Both the position numbers and the translations under genes were made by a program. A DNA stretch of 64,000 nt from an uncultured Chlorobiaceae bacterium (GTDB lineage: Bacteria; Bacteroidota; Chlorobiia; Chlorobiales; Chlorobiaceae), in NCBI GenBank assembly GCA_903895195.1, contig CAITSZ010000011.1:124001-188000 (forward strand), written 5' to 3'. The stretch's first letter is position 1. Each line of letters starts with the position of its first letter. Below are positions 49,495-56,901 of the stretch, piece after piece. A model generated the notes under the pieces. The model was not told where the DNA came from and made no database searches. It saw only the letters and a program-made list of their open reading frames with translations.

Positions 49495-49526
49495 GCATTG
49501 TGTTAGTATAAATACTAACACAATGC
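49495..49526. promoter_or_regulatory. Palindrome 3 of 3, shared core on the other strand
   Basis: Perfect 15-bp arms GCATTGTGTTAGTAT/ATACTAACACAATGC with an AA centre. The core AGTATAAATACT is the reverse complement of the core in palindromes 1 and 2. Its centre is 113 bases from palindrome 2. Confidence 0.7.
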
Positions 49527-49620
49527 GTGTGCTAATAAGTTCCTGACAAAGACGGGGCAGCTTCAAGATACTCATCAATCAACCGCTGAGCCATCGGATG
49601 TATCGGCAGAAACCTTAGTT

Positions 49621-49695
49621 CTTGCGTAAACTTGCACTGTGTATTTGTACCCTTTCAACAACTCAAGCAATCTTGCTCCTCTTCATTCGTTTGAA
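49621..49695 (-). pseudogene. Relic of a mazE (DUF3018) gene 5' end
   Basis: These bases align closely with 46937-47011, the start of the intact mazE including its ribosome site. The copy reads IA*VVERVQIHSASLRKN*: start ATG changed to ATT, an early stop, and a second stop after 18 codons. Beyond this a different frame continues QELRFLPIHPMAQRL to a stop near 49535, apparently the tail of an unrelated gene fused by deletion. Confidence 0.75.
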
Positions 49696-50819
49696 TTTAT
49701 TGGTGGAACTTCTTGACTTTGAAGGGGAACGTCAGTTAATAATATCCAACGGTTTACCAAGAGAGTATCTTGAGGGTCAAAAGATCGATCGATAAGTTGT
49801 TCATATAGTATCCTTGCGGTTTCTATTGTTCGTTGGTCGCCGATTGCGGCAAGGTCGGCGTAGATAAGGATCGGATGTGTCGTATCGCCATCACCGAAGC
49901 CATTGCCGAGCGGCCAGAAGCGTTCGAAAATCTCTATGTTGCCCTGCGGGTCCTTTTTCAGCCTGTTAGCGATTACCAGCTCTCCGAGACGATTCTTGTC
50001 TGCGTATAGAGTGATAGTGCCTGGTTTCAAGTATCCGGTCAGTTTTGCTGCGGCAACCTCTCCACTCCACTGGGCGAGGGTAGGATCCATTTGGATATCT
50101 TTCCACCACTCCTTATCACCCCGGAATCGTCCCAGCAACAGTTTGGGTTTCAAGTAGTCGGGATACGCTTCAATCCAGCGCTCAAAAAGCTTCTTTTTAT
50201 TCAGGAGCTTTTTTCCCTTTTTGCCCATCTCAACAATGAAGCCTTTCTGGATCAGTTCGGTCATGGTGCTTTTTACCGTTCCCAAGGCGACATTCGTCAT
50301 TTCGGCAATATCACGATAGGGTCTCTTGACGAGTTCCGGTTGGCACAAAAAGAGATAGACGATTTTCAGGCCAACCCCATTGAAGAGACGAGCTGTGGGA
50401 GCAGCGATTTCATCCTTTTCCGGTTTATTGCCTTTAACGAAAATCAACAGTGGCGGTTGATTGACAAAGGCATTTCCGGCCGTGTCGATGAACTGGATAC
50501 CGGCGTCGCGCAATCTTCCTGCGGCCTGGGGGGGAATGTATCTTGCAGCTAACAGAAATGGATGCGGCATCTTATCCATGTTCATCAAAAACTGGAGCTC
50601 TCCTGGTTTGGTAAGATGTTTTGTTACGTCGACGCACCAAACGAATTCTTTCCCGAAAACTTTTACCCTCACAACGCAGTCGTATTTATGGTCAGGAATG
50701 ACGTAAACCGGTTCGATAGCGTATTCCAGTGGTGCGATTCTGTTAAGGGCTTCCATAGCCTGCCGAAGGATTAGTGCTTTGTGCTCGGCTAAATTATGTT
50801 CAATAATATCATTGTTCAT
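49683..50819 (-). CDS. Orphan AbiEi-like winged-helix protein (type IV antitoxin family)
   Basis: 378 residues from the ATG at 50819. An N-terminal ~120-residue domain reads like the restriction-endonuclease-like fold common in this family (DCVVRVKVFGKEFVWCVDVTKHL; RLRDAGIQFIDTAGNAFVN). A winged helix follows (about 155-215: KRPYRDIAEMTNVALGTVKSTMTELIQKGFIVE), then a ~150-residue C-terminal domain. I recognise it as the DNA-binding antitoxin type that normally pairs with a nucleotidyltransferase. No partner lies directly beside it, so it is either an orphan regulator or the remnant of a pair. It overlaps the mazE relic at its 3' end. Confidence 0.65.
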   Translation of the reverse strand: MNNDIIEHNLAEHKALILRQAMEALNRIAPLEYAIEPVYVIPDHKYDCVVRVKVFGKEFVWCVDVTKHLTKPGELQFLMNMDKMPHPFLLAARYIPPQAAGRLRDAGIQFIDTAGNAFVNQPPLLIFVKGNKPEKDEIAAPTARLFNGVGLKIVYLFLCQPELVKRPYRDIAEMTNVALGTVKSTMTELIQKGFIVEMGKKGKKLLNKKKLFERWIEAYPDYLKPKLLLGRFRGDKEWWKDIQMDPTLAQWSGEVAAAKLTGYLKPGTITLYADKNRLGELVIANRLKKDPQGNIEIFERFWPLGNGFGDGDTTHPILIYADLAAIGDQRTIETARILYEQLIDRSFDPQDTLLVNRWILLTDVPLQSQEVPPINSNE

Positions 50820-50849
50820 ATATTTTGAACATAAAAAATAATTGAACAT
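50796..50849. promoter_or_regulatory. Nested inverted repeats at the orphan gene start
   Basis: Outer arms ATGTTCAAT (50796-50804) and ATTGAACAT (50841-50849) enclose inner arms TGTTCA (50813-50818) and TGAACA (50826-50831). All share the word TGTTCA/TGAACA, so two dimers could bind. They straddle the start codon, which fits autoregulation. Confidence 0.5.
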
Positions 50850-51510
50850 TAATCAACATCATGATAGCATGACTTGAGCACCAAGGTGTCCTCAACTGCT
50901 GAGCCAAACGAAAGATTTGTAACCATTCTGGAGTTTGTATCAATAAACGGTCATTTGATGAGACGCTGAAGTCGAAAAGCGAAAAGATCGAAGCAAGTTT
51001 GCGCGGGATGGTGGAGGCAGCGAGGTTACGCTGTTCGAGATCGGTTCGCCCGTCGGGTCTTTTCAATCCGGATATTGACATACCATTCGATTTCCGCAGG
51101 CATGGCCTTCAGAGCATAAAACTAAGGTGCTTGATTGGCAAGGTGTCGGTCATGGCGCCTGGATGATGGTGTTTGTGCTGCTATTTAATTATGATAAAAT
51201 ACATTATCAGTATTAAATATGAAAACACATAGGCCTACTGAGAACGCATGTTGCAAATATCAGATGATCGCTTTGCTCAATGATTTTTAGCGCAGAAATG
51301 CTGGGATATGGATGTAATAAATTACTTTGTACAAGGGTATAAGTTTGTTTTTTCTGGAAGAAAAAGATCAGGCTATGCAGTATGAGGTAATTTTGATGCT
51401 CAATACCGCGAAAGCTCATTTCTGGGAATATTACGGTTGTAATCGGGAACTCATAACTATCGTTTATGCCGTTAGTTACGTTTATATAAAAACATAAAAG
51501 CATTAGATAT
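50850..51510. other. Intergenic region with a possible integrase fragment
   Basis: No full gene seen. On the minus strand near 51026-51112 one frame reads MPAEIEWYVNIRIEKTRRAN before a stop, which resembles the N-terminal core-binding part of tyrosine recombinases. The remaining ~400 bases are AT-rich and without convincing frames. The qatA promoter should lie in the right part. Confidence 0.3.
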
Positions 51511-53376
51511 ATGTGGAATGATATCGAAACAACAGAAGACTTATTGAATTTTAAAGTCGTAGCAGATACTGCTGCTCAAATGATCAAAGATGGTAACGGA
51601 GAACCTGTATCTATTGGTGTTTCAGGAAGTTGGGGAGTTGGGAAATCGTCATTGGTAAAAATGATTGGTGATTCGCTTAAGGCACTTGATGGTGGGAAAA
51701 ACTACATCTTCATCGATTTCAATGCATGGTTATATCAGGGTTATGATGACGCTCGGATGGCTCTTTTACAGAAAGTCGCCGATAAAATCATGGAAGAAGC
51801 TGAATTAAAAAAGACATGCGTTGATAAAGCTATGATATTTATCAAGCGCATTAATTGGTTGAGAACGGCAAAGTTTCTAGCTCCCGTTGCCTCTGGAATA
51901 ATTACTGGGGGAGTAGTTGCTGGTCCAGTTGGGGCATTTATGGGTGCTATTAGCGGATTATTTAGCCAAAAAGGAAATCCGAGTCAGAAAGATATCTCCA
52001 TGATTAAAGAGTCTTACACTCAAATCGAGCCCGATATCAAAAAACTTCTTAATGATAAAGAAGAGAAATCCGTACCTAAAGAAATCGACGCTCTGCGGGC
52101 GCTTTTTCAGGATATTCTAGAAAGTCTCGATTTAACACTGATTGTTCTTGTCGATGATCTTGATCGATGCCTTCCGAATACAGCTATTGCGACGCTTGAG
52201 GCTATGAGGTTACTACTATTCATACCGCATACAGCATTCATTATTGCCGCAGATGAGCAAATGATTCGCAATGCAGTCCGATCTCACTTTGGCAACATTG
52301 ATCTCAGCGATGAACTTGTCACCAGTTACTTTGATAAGCTTATTCAAATACCTCTCAGAGTTCCTCGACTTGGAGCCAATGAGGTCAAGGGTTACCTGAT
52401 TTTGCTTTTAGCTGACTTAGCAGAACGCCGTAACATTATTACTCAAGAAGAGAAGCAACAAGGTCAAGATGTGATTGTTGCAGCGATCAAAAAATCTTGG
52501 TCTGGCGGACTGACAAAAAAAGTTATCGAAGAAGCCTATGGCAATGCGGCATCGAAACTTTCTACACAAATCGAGTTAGCTGATCAGCTTGCCAATATCA
52601 TGGCGACGTCTGATCATATTGCTGGAAATCCGAGACTCATTAAAAGGTTTTTAAATAATCTCATTATTCGTGAGTCTATTTCCAAAGCACAAGGAATGAG
52701 TGTTGCATTCGAGGAACTTGTTAAGATTCAACTTTTTGAAAGATGTGCTCCAACTTCTGCTTTTGAATATTTAGTTAAGCAAGTTGGTGAGAGTGATGAC
52801 GGCAAACCAAAATTTTTGAACCAATTAGAAGGTCAGATCGCCAAAGCTGAAGATCTTACCTTTTCGCATGATTCATGGAGGGTTCCATTTATTGCGGACT
52901 GGTTGAAACTGAGCCCTCCTTTGGCCGACATTGATTTACGTCCATTACTTTATTTGAGCAGAGATAAAGCAATATCTATCGCCAGTTTTGATGAACTTTC
53001 GGCTGGTGGAAGAGAGCTAATAACCGCTCTATGTAAAGCGCAGGGTATATATCAGCCGTTGATTGAAAAAATAAAATTAATTGGCGCAACTGAGTCTGAC
53101 AAAATTCTCTCTAGAATGAAACGCAAAGTGAGAAATCAACAGTGGGACTCAACAGTAATCACTCAAGCATTACACTTGCCCAAAGCATTTCCTGAACTTG
53201 CGTCATCATTCCTTTCATTGCTTGACGAAATTCCTGCAACCAAAAGACAGGTCAGCCTGATTCCGCTTCTTAGAAATGAATCGTGGGCTCAGGAGATATT
53301 AGGCCGCTGGGAAACAGATGAGACTTCACCGCCTACGGTCAAGAAGGCTATACTCTCAAATAGGAGCAAAAAATAA
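51511..53376 (+). CDS. qatA: QatA, KAP-family P-loop ATPase of the Qat defence system
   Basis: 621 residues. Walker A GSWGVGKSS (39-47), a KAP-type FIDFNAWLYQGYDDARMALLQ segment, a hydrophobic insertion with Gly/Ala-rich hairpin (about 130-150) and Walker B LIVLVDDLDRC (D215, D216). The KAP ATPase, followed by a QatB-like, a QueC-like and a TatD-like gene, is the described Qat anti-phage system. It is the first gene; its stop overlaps the qatB start by one base (TAATG). No ribosome site is obvious before its ATG. Confidence 0.9.
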   Translation: MWNDIETTEDLLNFKVVADTAAQMIKDGNGEPVSIGVSGSWGVGKSSLVKMIGDSLKALDGGKNYIFIDFNAWLYQGYDDARMALLQKVADKIMEEAELKKTCVDKAMIFIKRINWLRTAKFLAPVASGIITGGVVAGPVGAFMGAISGLFSQKGNPSQKDISMIKESYTQIEPDIKKLLNDKEEKSVPKEIDALRALFQDILESLDLTLIVLVDDLDRCLPNTAIATLEAMRLLLFIPHTAFIIAADEQMIRNAVRSHFGNIDLSDELVTSYFDKLIQIPLRVPRLGANEVKGYLILLLADLAERRNIITQEEKQQGQDVIVAAIKKSWSGGLTKKVIEEAYGNAASKLSTQIELADQLANIMATSDHIAGNPRLIKRFLNNLIIRESISKAQGMSVAFEELVKIQLFERCAPTSAFEYLVKQVGESDDGKPKFLNQLEGQIAKAEDLTFSHDSWRVPFIADWLKLSPPLADIDLRPLLYLSRDKAISIASFDELSAGGRELITALCKAQGIYQPLIEKIKLIGATESDKILSRMKRKVRNQQWDSTVITQALHLPKAFPELASSFLSLLDEIPATKRQVSLIPLLRNESWAQEILGRWETDETSPPTVKKAILSNRSKK

Positions 53377-54218
53377 TGGGAACTTCATCGTCAAGTTCAG
53401 GTCCGGCATCAGGAGTTTCTTTCGATCCACCATGGCTGAGTTCAGTTGCCTCTGAAATAGGTTCTCCATTGGAAAATATTTCTGGAGAAGAATCTGATCT
53501 TGGTAATCAGCCAACCGAACCAGTCACTCAACCTTTTGAAATGTCCCCACCACGGCGTTTTGGTAACGCAAGGCGATATTTGGGTGAATATGTAGGCAGT
53601 GGTGACAGAGGTACACTTAAAAAAGCAATAGGCAGCTACTCTCGTAAAGGGATGGGTGGTGCTGCGAACGTTGCAAGAAGGATGCGGGCATCTACATCTG
53701 CTGGTGCTGGGCTGTTTAATTTTCTTCAAGGGGTTAGCGATAGTTCGGATATAAATGTCAGGGATTGGGTAAACCAACTTACAGCGAACAATCTTTCGGC
53801 CTATGAAATCGCCGATCGAATTATTGATCAGGTTATTTCTTCAGGTGGCAGTCTTGATGAAGAGTCTTGCAAAGATTCGATGGCTCAAGCCATGTCTGAG
53901 TTGTTGACAATCAATCCAGAAGTTGATCTGATGAAAATGGACAATGACAGCATCTGGACAGTAATTGAATTGTTTATGGCTAATGAGGCATTTAATAGAC
54001 TTGACCTTGATATCGGCCAATTGTTTGAGAGTGCAAAATATTCGCCCTATGAAGCGGTTTCTCGAATGAATGACATGCGAGAGTATCTGAAGTCTGAAAT
54101 TTTCGCACAAATTCAAGCGCTTAGAGCAAGCACGCCAAATCCATCTAAAGAAGAAATGAACAACCTACTTCAATCGGCATTGAGGCTGACCTTTGAAATA
54201 TTTGAGGAGGAAATATGA
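53376..54218 (+). CDS. qatB: QatB, Qat system protein of unknown activity
   Basis: 280 residues. A Ser/Gly/Pro-rich N-terminus (first ~50) is followed by an all-alpha body with RRYLGEYVGSGDRGTLKKAIGSYSRKGMGGAANVARRM, a segment I associate with QatB. No enzymatic motif is visible. AGGAGC precedes the ATG. It overlaps qatA by 1 base and qatC by 4, so translation is coupled. The assignment rests on position and general similarity. Confidence 0.85.
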   Translation: MGTSSSSSGPASGVSFDPPWLSSVASEIGSPLENISGEESDLGNQPTEPVTQPFEMSPPRRFGNARRYLGEYVGSGDRGTLKKAIGSYSRKGMGGAANVARRMRASTSAGAGLFNFLQGVSDSSDINVRDWVNQLTANNLSAYEIADRIIDQVISSGGSLDEESCKDSMAQAMSELLTINPEVDLMKMDNDSIWTVIELFMANEAFNRLDLDIGQLFESAKYSPYEAVSRMNDMREYLKSEIFAQIQALRASTPNPSKEEMNNLLQSALRLTFEIFEEEI

Positions 54219-55498
54219 GGAAAATTATTTGCGCCCCAGAAAATCTCATTCCTCAGCAAATGGAGGGTGAAAAAAAATATTTCTGTACATACTCCAATCC
54301 TCAACGTGATGATGTGGGATATTTCGGTCGCACACTGAAAAAAGATATAGAACGTGCAGGACTTCGTCCTTCGGTTGCAGTTTGGGATTTTACCACAATT
54401 GCCCTCTCTGTCGCTGCGGCTGATAATTCCATTCATAGAAAGACGAGTGCTGATGGCTGGACAAGACAAATAGATCTGACTGTTCATCTTTCTGAACCAT
54501 CGGCATGGGAACCAGTAAAGCTTAACCTACAGAAAACCTTAAAGTTTTTGACAGGAGATTTTTGGTATTTAACTTTCAAAAATGGTGGTGTAAATCCACC
54601 CAAAGCTAAGAATATCAAGCAATATGATTGTGATTGTGTTTCTTTGTTGTCAGGAGGAATAGATAGTTTGGTTGGAGCAATTGACTTGACGTCAGATAAT
54701 CACAAACCAATTTTTGTTTCCCAGATTGTAAGAGGTGATGCTAAAACGCAAAGAGAATACGCTAAAAGAATAAGACCTGAAAGTGCTCACTTCCAGTGGA
54801 GTCACAAGATTCATCCGCCTAGTGGAGAATCAGAAGGATCAACTAGGGGTCGATCAATAGTCTTTTTTGCATTTGCTGCCTTGGCATCATCCGCAATCAA
54901 TACACAACATGAAGGGCCTGTTAAAGTTTTCATTCCCGAAAATGGTTTCATCAGCTTAAACATACCTCTCAATTCAGGTCGCATGGGGAGCTTCAGTACA
55001 AAGACGACGCACCCTGTATATCTAGCTGGCATCCAGAATATTTGGTCGAAGCTTGACATCGGCATTCAGTTGATTTCACCATATCAGTTTAAAACTAAAG
55101 GGGAGCTTATGTATGAATGTAGGAATAGAAGCCTTTTATGTGAATTGATAAATAAATCAGTGAGTTGCGGGAAATATAGGGTTCATACAATGCAACATTG
55201 TGGCCGCTGTGTACCCTGTATGGTGAGAAGAGCTGCTTTTTTAAAGGCTGAGATCGTTGACATCACAACAAACGGATACAAATTTAATAATTTATCATCT
55301 GCTGGCCTGATGCATGGTCCAAATGATGTGGGAGCTATGGCGACAGCCTGCCACAAAATCAGCCAAGTCGGTATTCATAATTTTATTTCCAGCAATCTCT
55401 TTTTTGCAGATACTGACAAGAGAAATAATTTTGAAGGCGTTATAACAAGAGGCTTCAAGGAAATTGAAGATTTTTTGAAAGAAAACGGTTTGTTATGA
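54215..55498 (+). CDS. qatC: QatC, QueC-like PP-loop protein of the Qat system
   Basis: 427 residues. The PP-loop SGGIDS (146-151) binds ATP. Four Cys (C318, C329, C332, C335, the last three in CGRCVPC) form the zinc site of QueC-type 7-cyano-7-deazaguanine synthases. An extra ~140-residue N-terminal part and the operon context separate it from housekeeping QueC. It may act on a base, nucleotide or protein target; the chemistry in Qat is not settled. GAGGAGG precedes the start. Confidence 0.9.
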   Translation: MRKIICAPENLIPQQMEGEKKYFCTYSNPQRDDVGYFGRTLKKDIERAGLRPSVAVWDFTTIALSVAAADNSIHRKTSADGWTRQIDLTVHLSEPSAWEPVKLNLQKTLKFLTGDFWYLTFKNGGVNPPKAKNIKQYDCDCVSLLSGGIDSLVGAIDLTSDNHKPIFVSQIVRGDAKTQREYAKRIRPESAHFQWSHKIHPPSGESEGSTRGRSIVFFAFAALASSAINTQHEGPVKVFIPENGFISLNIPLNSGRMGSFSTKTTHPVYLAGIQNIWSKLDIGIQLISPYQFKTKGELMYECRNRSLLCELINKSVSCGKYRVHTMQHCGRCVPCMVRRAAFLKAEIVDITTNGYKFNNLSSAGLMHGPNDVGAMATACHKISQVGIHNFISSNLFFADTDKRNNFEGVITRGFKEIEDFLKENGLL

Positions 55499-56223
55499 TG
55501 GATTTGCATACTCATTTGGATCTTTACAAAAATGCGATGGATATTCTTTCAAAGGTAAACAGTATCAACAGTTTCACCCTTGCGGTTACTACAAGTCCTC
55601 GTGCGTGGATGGCAACAAGGAAAGTTTTTTCGGGCTATAATAATATCAAGGTAGCACTTGGTTTGCATCCGGAAATCGTTGTTGAGAAATTTAATGAACT
55701 CGATCTTCTTATAGCATTGATTCCACAAGCTGATTTTATAGGGGAAATAGGTATCGATGGCTCTGCAGGATATGTAAAATCACTGCCACAACAGGAAATG
55801 ATTTTTGATAAAACAATAAAAGAGTGCCAGAAAGCTGGCGGCCGCATTATAAGTATCCATTCCAGAGGTGCGGTTGCAAAGGTTCTTGAAATTTTAAAAA
55901 AATACCCGGACTCCGGAATACCAATTCTACATTGGTTTACAGGATCAATTACTGATTTACAAGCAGCAATTGATATGCAGTGCCGATTCAGTATTAATCC
56001 TTTAATGGTTTACAGCAAGAAGGGGAAAGATTTAATATCAAGAATTCCACAATACTTGATATTTCCAGAATCTGATGGGCCGTTTGCCATTCTGAATGGA
56101 AAACCTGTTATGCCTTGGGAAGCTATGGATGTTTGTACTTCCTTGAGTGAAATATGGGTCATTCCTATTGAGGACGTAAAATCTATAATGCACAAAAATC
56201 TGAATGCGCTGTTAAATAACTGA
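55495..56223 (+). CDS. qatD: QatD, TatD-like metal-dependent nuclease of the Qat system
   Basis: 242 residues. Metal ligands of the TatD amidohydrolase fold: HTH near the start (H5, H7), the Glu in GEIGIDGS, the His in ISIHSRGA and ILHWFTG, and an Asp in FPESDGP (normally ETDxP). The last change keeps the Asp. It overlaps qatC by 4 bases. It is somewhat shorter than housekeeping TatD (about 260). Within Qat it is presumed to degrade nucleic acid. Confidence 0.88.
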   Translation: MMDLHTHLDLYKNAMDILSKVNSINSFTLAVTTSPRAWMATRKVFSGYNNIKVALGLHPEIVVEKFNELDLLIALIPQADFIGEIGIDGSAGYVKSLPQQEMIFDKTIKECQKAGGRIISIHSRGAVAKVLEILKKYPDSGIPILHWFTGSITDLQAAIDMQCRFSINPLMVYSKKGKDLISRIPQYLIFPESDGPFAILNGKPVMPWEAMDVCTSLSEIWVIPIEDVKSIMHKNLNALLNN

Positions 56224-56691
56224 ATTCTGAGCATTGTGTCTGGACACTGGCTGGTTGCATAACCAGCTAATGGCAAGCTGTCATTCTTACCCCAAGCTGC
56301 CAACAGCTCAATTCTATTGGCCTTGTCTTACCTACCCTCGCCCCTCTCCACCTGTTAATGGCAGATTCAGCGTTTCCTCACAGCTCAGCCTACAGTCTCC
56401 TACGTGTACTGTTCCGACAGCTTTACACCGTAAGGATACTTCGTCAGTATGTGTCGGTGAGCGCTGACTGAACAACGGGTATGTATTACCGGACAACATA
56501 AAACTACGCGACCTCACGTTGCACCGACATTATCAGCATTAAAGTTGAAAGGAAGAGCTTGCGGTGCGCCACTCCGCTCCTGCCGGTTTCGAATGATTCC
56601 TCTTACGGTGTTATTTTTACGCATAAATACTGAAAAATGTATGCGATTAGCTACATTAAAAATGGTTATGCGCATAGAAAAAAAGGGACTT
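56224..56691. other. Non-coding region behind qatD with two hairpins
   Basis: Two small perfect hairpins follow the qatD stop directly: GTGTC-TG-GACAC (56236-56247) and GCTGGTT-GCAT-AACCAGC (56250-56267). Neither has a T run. The next ~400 bases have no convincing gene in any frame; the base composition changes and CAAGCTG repeats occur near 56274-56300. I could not identify an IS, an intron or an RNA family. Confidence 0.4.
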
Positions 56692-56784
56692 ATGCTGATG
56701 GCAAACAATAACGGTAATGGATTCTCAAACCCGAAACAAGACGAACAAACTGCTACGGTCATCGCATTCGAATCACGGGATTAG
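56692..56784 (+). CDS. Possible small leader ORF upstream of the SPARSA genes
   Basis: 30 codons from the ATG at 56692 with AAGGG 5 bases upstream. The product is polar (MANNNGNGFSNPKQDEQTA...) and ends in a TAG at 56782. It resembles no family I know. It could be a short leader peptide, the start of a gene broken by a frameshift, or chance. Confidence 0.35.
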   Translation: MLMANNNGNGFSNPKQDEQTATVIAFESRD

Positions 56785-56796
56785 AAAGGAGTTCTC

Positions 56797-56901
56797 ATCA
56801 AGCGCAAGAATACGATACTCCAAAACCTCTTTCGCACCTTTTTTTACGAACTGATGACAGCGACGATCAGAGTGCTTCCAACAACCGACGCAACCGAATG
56901 A
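56797..56901 (+). CDS. Possible 34-codon ORF with an ATC start, coupled to the SIR2 gene
   Basis: AAAGGAG (56786-56792) sits 4 bases before an ATC codon. From there the frame reads IKRKNTILQNLFRTFFYELM... and stops at a TGA (56899-56901) that overlaps the ATG of the SIR2 gene in the ATGA form. ATC is a rare start codon, so this is speculative. It could instead be an ATG mutated to ATC, in which case the first usable ATG (56854) leaves only 15 residues. Confidence 0.25.
   Translation: MKRKNTILQNLFRTFFYELMTATIRVLPTTDATE

Noticed and set aside
49296-49526. CRISPR array
   Set aside because: Only three units, each an internally symmetric palindrome with variable arms, and no cas gene in the window.
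51213-51503. 96-codon minus-strand frame before qatA
   Set aside because: AT-rich, Phe/Ile/Ser-biased product, no ribosome site, no family pattern.
54215-55498. Housekeeping queuosine gene queC
   Set aside because: Longer N-terminus, four-base overlaps with qatB and qatD, and no other queuosine genes nearby support QatC.
55495-56223. Housekeeping TatD nuclease
   Set aside because: Operon position directly behind the QueC-like gene and the shorter length favour QatD.
56234-56467. 77-codon plus frame and matching minus frames in the Qat-SPARSA gap
   Set aside because: Pro/Ser/Cys-rich random-looking products in both directions; no start signals.
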